Shown here piece after piece: positions 34,887 to 45,000 of a DNA stretch of 64,000 nucleotides (position 1 is its first letter; each line of letters begins with the position of its first letter). This DNA is from Planctomycetaceae bacterium (GTDB lineage Bacteria; Planctomycetota; Planctomycetia; Planctomycetales; Planctomycetaceae), in NCBI GenBank assembly GCA_041398785.1, contig JAWKUA010000009.1, positions 186,001 through 250,000 on the forward strand. The letters run 5' to 3'. A program made the translations under genes and the position numbers. A model generated the notes under the pieces. It had not been told where the DNA came from and searched no databases. It saw nothing but the letters and a program-made list of their open reading frames with translations.

Positions 34887-35260
34887 TCCGCGGGAGCACA
34901 CTGGAAGCAGAAGAATCGAACGAGAGCGGGGCGCGCTTACTCACTCAACAACCCTCCATCTTGGCCGCTCACTCCATGGATGGCCCTTTCGGCAGGGATG
35001 CCGCCCTTCTCTCTTCGATTCGAATCATTTCGAAAAGCACGCAGCCCGGGCGGTTCATCGCCCGGGCTGTTTTCGTTGGCGACGGATTTTGTCGACACCA
35101 CACACTTGCGCAATCGACAAATCCTGCACGTTCCGGAATCTCGGGTTGCTTTGCCTGTCTTTCGTGGCCGGCCCACGCAAATGCGCAACTAAGCTGTCGA
35201 TAAGTCGATTGCCGAGCCTCGGCGTCACGAATTCAGATCGACTTAGCAGGCAGCAATCCG
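34887..35260 (+). promoter_or_regulatory. Structured region upstream of nhaA
   Basis: This stretch of 374 bases has no gene but three inverted repeats: the terminator at 35042-35075; GGATTTTGTCGA (35084-35095) with TCGACAAATCC (35114-35124), eleven pairs and one bulge; and TAAGTCGAT (35201-35209) with ATCGACTTA (35237-35245), enclosing a small GCCGA/TCGGC hairpin. The last two would lie in the nhaA leader RNA if transcription starts after the terminator. nhaA genes in other bacteria can be preceded by cation-sensing RNA motifs (nhaA-I and nhaA-II). I cannot say whether this matches either one. Confidence 0.5.
35042..35075 (+). terminator. Intrinsic terminator downstream of mraZ
   Basis: Perfect 11-base stem CAGCCCGGGCG (35042-35052) and CGCCCGGGCTG (35059-35069), six-base loop, then TTTTC. 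It lies about 155 bases after the mraZ stop, so a short non-coding transcript may be terminated here. Confidence 0.85.
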
Positions 35261-36529
35261 ATGAAACGCACCGTAGAACGACTCCAGGAATTTTCCGCAC
35301 CCCTCATTCTGGGCGTCATCGTCGCTGTAATCTGGGCGAATCTGAGCCCCAACAGCTACTACGCTGCCGTCCACGCCCCATTCCACCAGTTTGGCGACTG
35401 GCTCTCGATGGGAAACAGCGTGACCGAAATGCATGCTCACGGCTGGGCTCATTACTTCACGCTGCACTTCCTGATCAACGACATTTTCATGGTGGTCTTC
35501 TTCGGCATCGCCGCGAAGGAAATCACAGAAGCCTGCCTTCCCGAAGGTGCGCTGAATCCGGTGTCGAAGGCCATCAACCCGCTGTTTGGAACAGTTGGCG
35601 GCGTACTGGGACCGATCTGTGTGTTCCTTACGCTGAACGCCGTGGTCGGCAAACCGGAGTGGATCAAGGGCTGGGGAGTTCCCACCGCAACAGATATCGC
35701 ACTGGCGTGGCTGGTGATTCGCTGTCTGTTTGGAAAGACTCATCCCGCGGTCAGTTTTCTGCTGCTGCTGGCAGTGGCTGATGACGCGATCGGGCTGGGA
35801 ATCATCGCCATCGGCTACCCCGACCCGGCACATCCGACCGAATGGGCAAACCTGATTTGGCTGATCCCGGGAATGGCGACTGCCTGGGGACTGAGAATGA
35901 AGGGCGTTCGAAACTGGGTTCCGTATGTCGTCATCGGCGGAGCTCTGTGCTGGTGGGGACTTTACAGCGCTCACCTGCATCCGGCCCTGGCGCTTGTCTT
36001 CATCGTTCCGTTCCTGCCGGCACCGACTCACGACGAAGGTCTGTTCGTGGACGCCGAGCGTGACGCGACACATGGTCACTCGCCGCTGGAAAACTTCGAA
36101 CACGATATGAAGCGGCTGGTCGACTTCGGGCTGTTCTTCTTCGCACTGGCCAATGCCGGCGTCGGATTTTCAGAAGTGAATGGTCTGAGCTGGATGATTC
36201 TGGGAGCCCTGATTGTCGGCAAGACGGCGGGAATCACATTGTTTTCGGGCGTTGCCGCGGCAATCGGATTTCCACTGCCGAAGGGCATGACGATGGCCCA
36301 CCTGCTGGTCACCAGCGTGGTTGCGGGCCTTGGCCTGACGGTGGCTCTGTTCGTCTGCGGGCAGGCGTTTCCGGATCCGTCGATGCAGGGAGCCGCAAAA
36401 ATGGGAGCTGTGTTTTCCGTCGCGGCCGCCGTGGTTGCTTTTGGCCTGAAGGCGTTTCTGCGGTTCGAAAAAGCTGCGGAAAAGCTGATCGACGAAGCGC
36501 GACCTTCGTCCTCAGTCACAGCAAACTGA
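35261..36529 (+). CDS. nhaA: Na+/H+ antiporter NhaA
   Basis: A 422-residue inner-membrane sodium/proton antiporter with the NhaA twelve-helix pattern. The paired catalytic Asp lie in AVADDAIGLG (174-175), and GWGVPTATDIALAW precedes them as in Escherichia coli. The C-terminal helices carry the FFALANAGV segment and LGLTVALFVCGQAF. It exports Na+ or Li+ and holds cytoplasmic pH, which suits a marine planctomycete. It is somewhat longer than the 388-residue Escherichia coli protein, by an insertion near 265-285 (EGLFVDAERDATHGH). The structured leader may control it. Confidence 0.95.
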   Translation: MKRTVERLQEFSAPLILGVIVAVIWANLSPNSYYAAVHAPFHQFGDWLSMGNSVTEMHAHGWAHYFTLHFLINDIFMVVFFGIAAKEITEACLPEGALNPVSKAINPLFGTVGGVLGPICVFLTLNAVVGKPEWIKGWGVPTATDIALAWLVIRCLFGKTHPAVSFLLLLAVADDAIGLGIIAIGYPDPAHPTEWANLIWLIPGMATAWGLRMKGVRNWVPYVVIGGALCWWGLYSAHLHPALALVFIVPFLPAPTHDEGLFVDAERDATHGHSPLENFEHDMKRLVDFGLFFFALANAGVGFSEVNGLSWMILGALIVGKTAGITLFSGVAAAIGFPLPKGMTMAHLLVTSVVAGLGLTVALFVCGQAFPDPSMQGAAKMGAVFSVAAAVVAFGLKAFLRFEKAAEKLIDEARPSSSVTAN

Positions 36530-36825
36530 TTGGGCATTGCAGGCGAGCCTCCACTCCAAATGCGCAGTCACATCGATCACACATGCGACGGAATCGCGAC
36601 AGACGAAGTTTGAACGATGTGGCTGCCGTATTCGGTAAATCCTGCAGTCACCACGACTTGAGAAAATCCGGCAAATTCGGCATCTCCATCGCTCATTGCT
36701 GCGTGCAGTAAGTCATTTCAGGAGATGACGGCGGCTTTGTCATCAGAGTCTGGCACCCGCGGGGGGCCGTCGGGCTGGCACCGACCCGAATCTCAGGTTT
36801 CTCAGAAAGAAACAGGGAGCAGGAA

Positions 36826-37191
36826 ATGAGCAGGTTCATGGTCGGAGCATGCGCGGCACTGGCAATGGGAATTCTCGGCGCTGATGATGCCTCCGCACAG
36901 TACTATCGCGGCGGATACGGTATCGGATATTCGTCGCCGGGTTTCTCGATCGGCATCAACACAGGTCGCGGGTACGGTGGCAATTTCGGCTACGGCCGAA
37001 CGACGCGTGTCTGGCACAACACGAGTCACTACGACTTCCACCCCACAACAGTTTACCGGCACGGAAATCACTACCACGTTCAGCCGGCACACTATGACTT
37101 CCACCAGACCGGTCACGTCGACCGGATCCGCGGCGGACGTGTCATTCACGGTCGCAGCCGAACGGTCTACGGCGGTCATCACCACTGGTGA
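36826..37191 (+). CDS. Small secreted Tyr/Gly/His-rich protein
   Basis: 121 residues with a signal peptide (FMVGACAALAMGILGADDASAQ) followed by YYRGGYGIGYSS-type repeats and a His-rich second half (HNTSHYDFHPTTVYRHGN, ending GGHHHW). No catalytic domain. Such small Tyr/Gly/His-rich secreted proteins recur in planctomycetes and may be envelope-associated or metal-binding. GAGCAGG ahead of the ATG gives a fair ribosome site. It is similar in composition, not clearly in sequence, to 16917-17696. Confidence 0.75.
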   Translation: MSRFMVGACAALAMGILGADDASAQYYRGGYGIGYSSPGFSIGINTGRGYGGNFGYGRTTRVWHNTSHYDFHPTTVYRHGNHYHVQPAHYDFHQTGHVDRIRGGRVIHGRSRTVYGGHHHW

Positions 37192-37243
37192 TGCCACAAC
37201 ATCGCGACCGCCGATTTCACGACTGATCACAGAATCGACGACT

Positions 37244-37279
37244 GAATCCCGCCGACCGGTACACTGGTCGACGGGATTC
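37244..37279 (+). terminator. Terminator-like hairpin
   Basis: Inverted repeat GAATCCCGCCGACC (37244-37257) and GGTCGACGGGATTC (37266-37279), thirteen of fourteen paired, eight-base loop. It is followed by CACTTT, so only a weak U-tract. It sits 53 bases after the small secreted gene. Confidence 0.55.
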
Positions 37280-37380
37280 ACTTTGCGCCGCTCGTGGTCG
37301 GTTCGAAGGGAAAGTCTGCATCGGCAGCTACGAAGATTACTCATCACTGACCGCACTTCGTTGCAGCCTGCGTCGACGTG

Positions 37381-37974
37381 CTACTCGCCCTCGTGCGACG
37401 CATCAGCGCTATCACTGTGACCGTCGGCACTGTGGCCGGCAGCATGATCGTCTTCCGCGTGTTCGTCGCCGTGGTCGTGCGCGTGGCGAATCACGCCGCT
37501 GTACGACTTGCCTCCGATCATCACGACCAGTTTCGGCTCCGCATCGTGCTGGTCGAGATGCTCGGCGAGTTCGCTGTCGCTGGAAACGAACCGCGACGAT
37601 TTCCCTTCTGCATCTGAGGCATCGGGCTCAGCGGCCAGCGCAAATTGTTCGGGCGTTCCGTCGTGGCTGACGTTGATTTTCAGATCCGCGGCATCGACGG
37701 CAACCTGCTGTTTCGCCGCCGAATCGAGAATAAACACAGTCACCGTTTCGGCCTCATCGTCGTGCACGACCTCGGCGTGGTACTCCTCATCGCCAAGTTC
37801 TACCAGATCACCGTGGTGCGGCCCCTCGGACGGATGGCTGTGCCCGCCCGCGGTGGATTCGCTGGCCGGTGCCGATCCATAGTCCACGAAATCTTCCTGT
37901 TGTTGACATCCGATGCCGCTGACTGCTGCCAGAATCAAGGCCATGACTGCGACTGAAATCGCTGTTTTCATCAT
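37381..37974 (-). CDS. His/Asp-rich lipoprotein, probable metal-related
   Basis: A 197-residue predicted lipoprotein: a hydrophobic leader ends in VSGIGC, so the Cys near residue 23 is the lipidation site. Next comes HHGDLVELGDEEYHAEVVHD, a segment resembling the N-terminal metal-sensing domain found in CusB/CzcB-type RND adaptors. The tail is almost pure His/Asp/Glu/Ala (HAHDHGDEHAEDDHAAGHS), a plausible divalent-metal sink. No efflux genes are adjacent. It is convergent with the small secreted gene. Confidence 0.75.
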   Translation of the reverse strand: MMKTAISVAVMALILAAVSGIGCQQQEDFVDYGSAPASESTAGGHSHPSEGPHHGDLVELGDEEYHAEVVHDDEAETVTVFILDSAAKQQVAVDAADLKINVSHDGTPEQFALAAEPDASDAEGKSSRFVSSDSELAEHLDQHDAEPKLVVMIGGKSYSGVIRHAHDHGDEHAEDDHAAGHSADGHSDSADASHEGE

Positions 37975-38131
37975 TCGTATCCTGCCTCTGTGAGAATCAG
38001 TGAATAAGTTTGCCGAGTATCATACGCCGCTGGCAGTTTCGGCCAATGGCTTTGTCATTACAATCCGGCTGCGGGAGCCTGATGGCTCATGTTTTCACCG
38101 GCTCAGAGGCTCTCACGAACAGAATTGCGGT

Positions 38132-38929
38132 ATGGACTTTCTGCAGCTTCAGGGAAAGAACGTCCTGGTCCTGGGCGTGGCCAACCGGAAAAGCGTCGCA
38201 TGGCACACGGCGGAACTGCTGCTGGAAGCAGGCGCCAACGTCTTGTTTGGAGTCCGATCGGAACAGCGCGCGGAAGCAGTGAAAAAGCTCGCTCCCGATT
38301 CCCACGTTTTTGTCTGCGATGTCGAACGACAGGCCGATATTGACCGAATGGCGAAAGATGTCAGCGGCGCGGTGGACGTGCTGCACGGAATCGTGCATTC
38401 GATTGCCTTTGCCGACTATTCCGCCGGATGGCTGCCGTTCCACGAAACTCCGCGCGATGCCTTTCTTCAGGCGGTCAATGTGTCGTGCTTTTCACTGATT
38501 GCCATCTGCAACGCGCTGAAGTCGGTGCTCGATCCGAACACCGGCAGCGTCGTCACAATTTCCATTTCGACAACTCGAATGGCGGCGGAGAATTATGGAT
38601 TCATGGCTCCGGTCAAGGCGGCTCTGGATTCCTCGATCTGCTTCCTGGCCAAGTCGTTTTCGAAGTTTTCGAAGGTTCGCTTCAATGCAGCCTGTCCGGG
38701 ACTGTTGAAGACTTCGGCGTCCGCCGGCATTCCCGGCTACGTCGATAGTTACCTGTTCGCTGAAAAGGCGACGCTGCGAAAACAGGCCGTCCGGACCGAA
38801 GAAGTGGCGTCGACAGTTGTGTTCCTGTTGAGTCCCCGATCCGCTGGTATCAACTCCCAGGGCATCGTGATCGACGCCGGCATGAGTACGAACTACTTTG
38901 ATGACGAACTCATCCGAGAAGGCGGCTGA
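38132..38929 (+). CDS. fabI: Enoyl-[acyl-carrier-protein] reductase FabI
   Basis: A 265-residue NADH-dependent enoyl-ACP reductase of the last fatty-acid elongation step. The FabI-specific coenzyme motif GVANRKSVAW (15-24), the SIAFADYSAGW segment and the active-site pattern Tyr-x6-Lys in NYGFMAPVK are all present; ordinary SDRs have Tyr-x3-Lys. The frame is open 44 codons upstream to 38000, but the protein begins at ATG 38132. Its last 29 bases overlap the GT39 gene, suggesting translational coupling. Other fab genes are not nearby. Confidence 0.93.
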   Translation: MDFLQLQGKNVLVLGVANRKSVAWHTAELLLEAGANVLFGVRSEQRAEAVKKLAPDSHVFVCDVERQADIDRMAKDVSGAVDVLHGIVHSIAFADYSAGWLPFHETPRDAFLQAVNVSCFSLIAICNALKSVLDPNTGSVVTISISTTRMAAENYGFMAPVKAALDSSICFLAKSFSKFSKVRFNAACPGLLKTSASAGIPGYVDSYLFAEKATLRKQAVRTEEVASTVVFLLSPRSAGINSQGIVIDAGMSTNYFDDELIREGG

Positions 38930-40241
38930 CGACCGCACTGCCGGAAATCTGAAGCGAGTACCGGTGCCGCTGGCCGTCCTGCTGGTCGCGGCACTGTTGC
39001 TGCGCATCGCAGCCGTGATGGCGCTTGGCGACGACCTGCGGACCGATCCGGACGGCTATGTCGGCCTGGCTCAAAGCGTCGCCGCCGGTTCAGGCCTTTC
39101 GGTGCCGGGTTCTGATCGTGCAACCGCGTTCCGACCACCGCTGTTGCCTTTGATGATTGCCGTGGGAATTCGGATCGGTTTGTCCGGCGTCGCTGCGGTC
39201 GTTTTGCTGAACATCGCCGCGGGCGTGATCACCGTTGCCGCCACCTGGATGCTCGGCAGAACTCTGCAACTGAACGGCCGGTGGATTTTCGCTGCGGCCG
39301 CGGTTCCCGTCTTCGACCCCCTTCTTCTGCGCTACACGGCAATTCCAATGACGGAAGTTCCAAGCGCCGCCCTGGCAACGATCGCCGTCTGGCTGTTCGT
39401 CCGATATCAGCAGTCTCACGAAATGAAGGATGGTGCTGGATCCGGAGTCGCCTTTGGTCTCGCTGCGCTTTGTCGTCCGGTCCTGCTGGTCACGGGAGTA
39501 CTGCTGGCAGTCATCGGCGCGACAAGCCGGTGGCGACGCTGGCGAATCACGAATGGACGGTTTTTTCGAATGATCCTGCTGTCGACAGTGCCGGCTGCGG
39601 CCATGGCGGTCACAGTCGCTCCGTGGATCGTCCGAAACGAAGTCGTGTTCGGCAAATCTATCCCGGCAACAACGCACGGAGGCTACACACTGCTGCTGGG
39701 CAACAATTCTGTGTTCTTCCGCGAAGTGGTTGATGCCCCCGGCCAGCCGGTCTGGTCAGGTCAGAGCCTCTCTGAATGGCAGCAGGACATGAATCATCAG
39801 ATGACGAATGATGGCGTCGCGCCTGGTGACGAAATCGCCGCCGATCGGTGGATGTATGCACGTGCGCGCGAGGAAATCCATGCTCAACCCGGCGTCTTCC
39901 TTAAGGCCTGCCTTCTGCGATGGAAGCGATTCTGGGGGCTCAGTCCCGCCACCGGCAGCCACGGCGTTCCAATCGATCTGGCTGTCGGCACGTGGTACGC
40001 TGTCCTGTGGATCGGACTCCTGGGCAGTCTGATTCCGCGCGGAGTCCGGCAGCGCACGGATTGCATTTGGCTGCTGTGGACCGCCATACTCTCCTTCCTG
40101 CTGCTGCACACGTTTTATTGGACCGACACCCGGATGCGAGCGCCGCTGACAGGCGTGCTGGCCGTTCTGGCGATCGTCGGCTATCAGAATTGGCTGCGGC
40201 TGTCTTCACGCCTGAGGCGTACGACGGAGCTCAGTTCATGA
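38901..40241 (+). CDS. Glycosyltransferase family 39-like membrane protein
   Basis: A 446-residue polytopic protein with about ten hydrophobic helices. The first external loop carries ALGDDLRTDPDGY, an acidic Asp-rich motif like the catalytic loop of GT-C enzymes (ArnT/PMT type). FRPPLLPLMIAV and YTAIPMTEVPSAAL are family-like. Such enzymes move a sugar from a polyprenyl carrier onto protein or lipid on the outer face of the membrane. The ATG at 38901 overlaps the fabI end by 29 bases; a TTG one codon earlier is the alternative start. Target unknown. Confidence 0.82.
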   Translation: MTNSSEKAADDRTAGNLKRVPVPLAVLLVAALLLRIAAVMALGDDLRTDPDGYVGLAQSVAAGSGLSVPGSDRATAFRPPLLPLMIAVGIRIGLSGVAAVVLLNIAAGVITVAATWMLGRTLQLNGRWIFAAAAVPVFDPLLLRYTAIPMTEVPSAALATIAVWLFVRYQQSHEMKDGAGSGVAFGLAALCRPVLLVTGVLLAVIGATSRWRRWRITNGRFFRMILLSTVPAAAMAVTVAPWIVRNEVVFGKSIPATTHGGYTLLLGNNSVFFREVVDAPGQPVWSGQSLSEWQQDMNHQMTNDGVAPGDEIAADRWMYARAREEIHAQPGVFLKACLLRWKRFWGLSPATGSHGVPIDLAVGTWYAVLWIGLLGSLIPRGVRQRTDCIWLLWTAILSFLLLHTFYWTDTRMRAPLTGVLAVLAIVGYQNWLRLSSRLRRTTELSS

Positions 40242-40438
40242 ATCGCACCGAACAACTCGCAGCGGCTGACCTCAGACTGAGTGACGAAGATGACGGCAGA
40301 GTCCCGGCAAGACCATGATCCCGCGGCCCGATTTGGCGCGGACGAAAACACTTGCGAGCACAACCGCCCGAGAATCGGCCATCCACAACGGTCTGACATT
40401 CACTTCGACGGAAACATGCCTGCTGACGGACGACGCCG

Positions 40439-41887
40439 ATGATCTGTATTTCCGTTTCACCGTCGTCCCGCACGCTTGCTCCCGTGGATTTGCTGAACGC
40501 TTCCCGCAAGTGCGATTTGATTGAACTCTGCCTGGACCAGTTCATCAAGACTCCGGACGTTGCCGAACTGCTCCGGAGCGTCGACAAACCGGTGTTGGTT
40601 TCGTGTCGTCGACAGCGTGACGGCGGCCACTGGCGGCACAGCGAAGAACAGCGGCTGCAATTGCTGCGCAACTCCATCGTCGCCGGTCCGGCCTACATCG
40701 AACTGGAATTGGATGTGGCTGACAAGGTGCCGCGTTTCGGCAATACCAGGCGAGTGATCAGCTATACAAGTCTGAATCGGCCACCGGCGAAGATCGATGA
40801 TGTCTTCGAAAAGTGCTGGAACGCGAAAGCTGACGTGGTCAAGTTCACCTGGCCAACAGACGATCTCGACGCCGCGTGGCCGTTGCTGGCGGCGGTGACT
40901 CAGAAACGCGAACTGCCGGTCGTCGGACAGGGAATCGGACCGTCCGGACTGACGTTTTCACTGCTGAGCCGGAAGTACGGATCTCCGTGGATTTACGCGG
41001 CGCTGGAAAAGGGCATGGAAACCTGGCCCGGCCAGCCGACGGTCTGGGAACTGGAAGAAGAATATCGGTGGAACGAAATCGGCAGGGGCACCCGGTTCCT
41101 GGGCATCATCGGGATGGGTGCCGCCGAAAACACGTCCACGCGTATCCTGAATTTCTCGTTCCAGGAACTTGGCAGGCGCATCCGGTGCCTGCCGCTGATA
41201 CCGGGCAAGTCTGATCGGCTGAAGAAGATGCTGCAGGTGATGAAGATCAACGGACTGATTGTCGATCCGATGTGTTCAGCACACCTCGACGATTTCGCTG
41301 AACCCGGCGACGAGGTTGCCCGAAAGTCCGGTTACATGGATCTGTTCATGGAGAAGAGCAGCGGCTGGAAGGGCGTCGCCACACTGTTATCAGCGCTGGA
41401 AACTGTCATTCACAACCAGCGGGAAGATCTGTTGCGAATGAACGGCCGCGCCGTCACGGTGATTGGCAGTGGTCCTCTGGGAATGGCGGCCGCCGTCTGG
41501 GCGGCATCAAAGAACGCCGCCGTCAGCATTGCCGCTCCTTCTGATAACGCGGCAACGTCCGCCGCCAGACACTGCGGGGTACGACACCTGCCGTGGAGTG
41601 CCGTTCACGGAGTACGGACGGAAATCCTGATTCTGGCGGGTTGTGAAATTCGCTGTGGCACGGATCGCCGCGAATTGAATCCGTCGCTCATCCGTGAAGG
41701 CATGACGGTTGTCGATCTGACCCGGTATCCCAACGAATCAGCGTTCGCCGACGAGGCAGCCGCTCGGGGAGCACACTATCCTTCGCCGCCGCGAATCTTT
41801 GCCGAACAGCTTCAACTTCAGTTCCGAACACTGACCGGGCTCGACTTGCCGCCGGGAGCGTTCGAAAAGGGACTTGGCCCGCGATAG
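40439..41887 (+). CDS. Fused type I 3-dehydroquinate dehydratase/shikimate dehydrogenase-like protein, active sites degenerate
   Basis: 482 residues. Residues 1-215 match type I dehydroquinate dehydratase (ICISVS, VSCRRQRDGGHW, Schiff-base Lys135 in DVVKFTW, and SRKYGSPW). The catalytic His is replaced, however: the expected SxH position reads ISYTSL with Thr110. Residues 225-482 look like shikimate dehydrogenase (GIIGMG, FQELG, dinucleotide motif GSGPLGMA), but the Ser/Ser shikimate-binding motif and the catalytic Lys and Asp are absent (GLIVDPMCSAHLDD instead). The order matches AroDE fusions. It may be an inactive, regulatory or neofunctionalised homologue, or retain only the Lys step. The start is fixed by the MICISVS beginning. 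Confidence 0.78.
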   Translation: MICISVSPSSRTLAPVDLLNASRKCDLIELCLDQFIKTPDVAELLRSVDKPVLVSCRRQRDGGHWRHSEEQRLQLLRNSIVAGPAYIELELDVADKVPRFGNTRRVISYTSLNRPPAKIDDVFEKCWNAKADVVKFTWPTDDLDAAWPLLAAVTQKRELPVVGQGIGPSGLTFSLLSRKYGSPWIYAALEKGMETWPGQPTVWELEEEYRWNEIGRGTRFLGIIGMGAAENTSTRILNFSFQELGRRIRCLPLIPGKSDRLKKMLQVMKINGLIVDPMCSAHLDDFAEPGDEVARKSGYMDLFMEKSSGWKGVATLLSALETVIHNQREDLLRMNGRAVTVIGSGPLGMAAAVWAASKNAAVSIAAPSDNAATSAARHCGVRHLPWSAVHGVRTEILILAGCEIRCGTDRRELNPSLIREGMTVVDLTRYPNESAFADEAAARGAHYPSPPRIFAEQLQLQFRTLTGLDLPPGAFEKGLGPR

Positions 41888-41963
41888 CTCGGGAGGCATG
41901 ATTTCCCCTTGCGATCGCAAAACGGCGAACAACCGCTGGCGATCAGTTCCGGTGCGCAAACAC

Positions 41964-41997
41964 GAAAGCCCGCCATTTGCAGAAATGGCGGGCTTTC
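41964..41997. terminator. Bidirectional intrinsic terminator
   Basis: Perfect 15-base stem GAAAGCCCGCCATTT (41964-41978) and AAATGGCGGGCTTTC (41983-41997) with a four-base loop GCAG. It lies between the convergent AroD/AroE-like and metzincin genes, 77 and 35 bases from their stops, with short U-rich ends both ways. Confidence 0.9.
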
Positions 41998-42031
41998 AGA
42001 CGATTCAGAAACTGGCTCAGCAGGCGGAGAA

Positions 42032-45000
42032 TTACACGCCTGGCAACTCCATGGCCGCGCGGCTGGTGTCATCCATTTCGATTGCCAGCCTTGCAGTGGG
42101 ATCGGCAAGCTCAGCCATCACAGCCGACACAGCGTCGTGTGTCGCCGATTCCAGCGCGGGTGCGGCGACCTCTTCCCGTGCTTCCGACCGTTCGACCGTC
42201 GCAGCGTCGGCCTGTTCGACTTCGTGAACGACAACCGTTCTACGTGCAGACTCAGCCGGCTGCCGTTCCCGGATCTGACTGCTTCGATCTTGCTCTGTCA
42301 GCAGAAGATCACCGGAGACAAGGTCAAAATGCGGATTGAAACCGGTCGCCGAGTCAGCGCTGGCCATGATGGCGAAGGATCGATCACTGCTCCAGCTACT
42401 GGCCGATCCCTGAGAATTGAAGGCTCGAATCCAGAAGCGATACGTTCCCGTGCGGAAGTCGGTCTGCGATGTGTAGGCCGCGGTGCCACTGGAACCGTCG
42501 ACGGAAAAGTCCTCCACGTCCAGCACGATGTTCTCGTTTCTCTCCAGATCGCGTACCAGGATCTGGTAGCGCACGTTGCCGTCGGTGTGTTCCCAGATAA
42601 ACGTCGGCCGCGAAGTCGTCACGGTTCCGGTCGGGGCAATGATGATCGGCGTCGTGGCATTCGGCACGTCAATTCGGAAGACAAACGGTTCGCTCCAGCG
42701 GCTGAATTCTCCGACGCTGTTACCTGCCCTCACCCATGCGGTATAGACGTGTTCTTCCAGAATCTGGCTGTCCGGAACTGTGAAGGACGTTGTGTCCAGG
42801 TCCTGAACGCGAATGACCTGCGACTTGTTGCTGGTGGTGTCGTTCAGCCACAGGTCGTAGACGGTACCGGGCACATCGACCAGCCAGTTGATCGTGGGTG
42901 TCGCATCCGTCACGCTTCCGGACGGTCCGGAAGTTGGCGCGACAATCACCGGTTGCGAAGGAACGGGCACGTCGATGCTGAATCTCAGCGGCACACTCCA
43001 CGGGCCGGCTTCGCCGGCGGAATTAAAGGCTCGCACCCACGCCCGGAAGTCTCCTTCCGGCAACTCGTCCGTTGCAGGATACGTCAGGCCGCCGATGCCA
43101 GTCTGGTGGACAATCCGCACAGTGCCCGAAGTGTCGTGATTGACCCACAGTTCATACGACACCGCACGTTCAGCGGCGGTCCACTGGAATGTCGGTGTCG
43201 GCGTCCTGACAACTCCGTTGGCGTCTCCCGCCGGTCCGGTGACTGTGGGACGCGTCGGTGCCAGGATGTCAATCAGGAATGTCTCCGGCGTGCTCCACGC
43301 ACTGTACTCGCCGGCTCCGTTGACCGCGCGAACCCAGGCCCGATACGTTCCCTGTGGCATCGCATTGACGATGTTGTAGAACGTCTGACCTTCGATATCA
43401 CGAACCCGAATCACCTGAGACTTGCCGTGCGACAGGTCATTGACCCAAAGGTCGTATTGATAAGCGTACTCAACCGCATTCCAGGTAATCTTTGGAGTCG
43501 CGGTTTCCACGGCTCCCGCGAAGGGAACCAGGACCGGCGCCGCCGGTGTGGGGATGTCAATTCGGAATTCCTCGTAAAGGCTCCATGCACTGACTTCACC
43601 GATCGAATTGAATGCACGTGCCCGAACACGATACATCGCTTCTCCCAGCGGGGAGAAGTGCGTGTATGACTGGGTGGTATGGTTCGTACGATTGATCACT
43701 CGCACCCAGGCACCGGTCGCGGCGTCCTGGCGATCGACCTCCAGCGAATAGCTGGTTGCATTTTCCGCGGTCCAGGCAAAATTCGGAAACGCGCTGGTGG
43801 TCACATCAACCGAAGGATTCGTGATGACCGGGCGCGTCGGAGCCGGCAGATCCACGTTGAAGCTGACAACGTTACTCCATTCGCTGACGACACCATTCGA
43901 CTGAATCGCCCGAACCCGGGCTGTGTAGTCACCCTCCGGGAACTGAAAACCGGGCGTAAACACCACAGCGGTGATGTTGGCATTACTATATGTTACGTTG
44001 CCGGTGCCGGTATTGGTGACTTCCAGTTCATAGCGGGCGGCATTCAGCGTCGGCGTCCACAGGAACGTAAGCGTCGACTGTGTCTGCAGGCCATTCGGGC
44101 CGATCATCGTCGGTGCCGCCGCCAGCGGGATGATCGTTCCGTCCAGCGTGTAAGCGCCCAGGGAACCATACTGGCCCGTGCTTCCGACGGCGATGTAGTA
44201 CGTCCCGGCTGCAACGTTCGCAGTCAGCGACGCGTTCAGGCTATTGGTCGGATTGCCGGTGGCAACGACATTACCCTGGTTGTCATACAGTGTCAGCACG
44301 ATGTCCAGGTTCGTGCCGGGGTTGTTTGTATTCGCCGGATAGATCTGTGTGAGATCCAGGCCGCTGGCGGAGAACGAGAGATCGCCGGCGTCGGTATCAA
44401 ACTCGAAATAGTCCGCGTCGCCGACCCGCTCAATGATCCCGCTGCCGGAGACACCCGGCAGGGAAGAGTCCAGAACCGTGGCAGTCGCCCGGTTGTTGCC
44501 GTGATCATCGACCCGGTAGGCAAACGTCTGGTTCTGGGCTCGTGTCATCACGGCCAGGTCGTCCTGCAGAACAGTGGCGCCCAGCGAACTCGGGCCGTCG
44601 TTCCACAGTTCACGCAGCGAATCAAACGGAGCACCCATGATCGGGCCGAGCGTCGGAGTGCCGCCGTCATACTCGGCGGTCTTGTTGCCGCTGGCGTCAA
44701 AGACGCTGTGGTGCTGCAGTCCGAGAGCATGGCCGGCCTCGTGAGAGGCAGTCAGCGCGGTGTACTTCGCGAAGCCGTTTCCAAGGTTATCTGTGAATGC
44801 GTAAACCGTGTTGGAAAGGTCGTTGCTGAAGGAATCCAACCAGGCGACGCCGCCCGCTGCGGTACCCAGCCACGGCCCGGCACCACCGATCGAGACCAGC
44901 AGCGTTTCGAAGTTGTTATATGACCCCGGATCGATAGTCGTCACGTTGACGTTGAATGGGGCGAAGTCCTCACTGACGCGATACCAGATTTCTTCAATCC

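Noticed and set aside
41909..44923. Long plus-strand frames (586 and 414 codons) opposite the metzincin gene
   Set aside because: Antisense shadows of the metzincin; repeated Val/Arg-rich translation follows the protease repeats.
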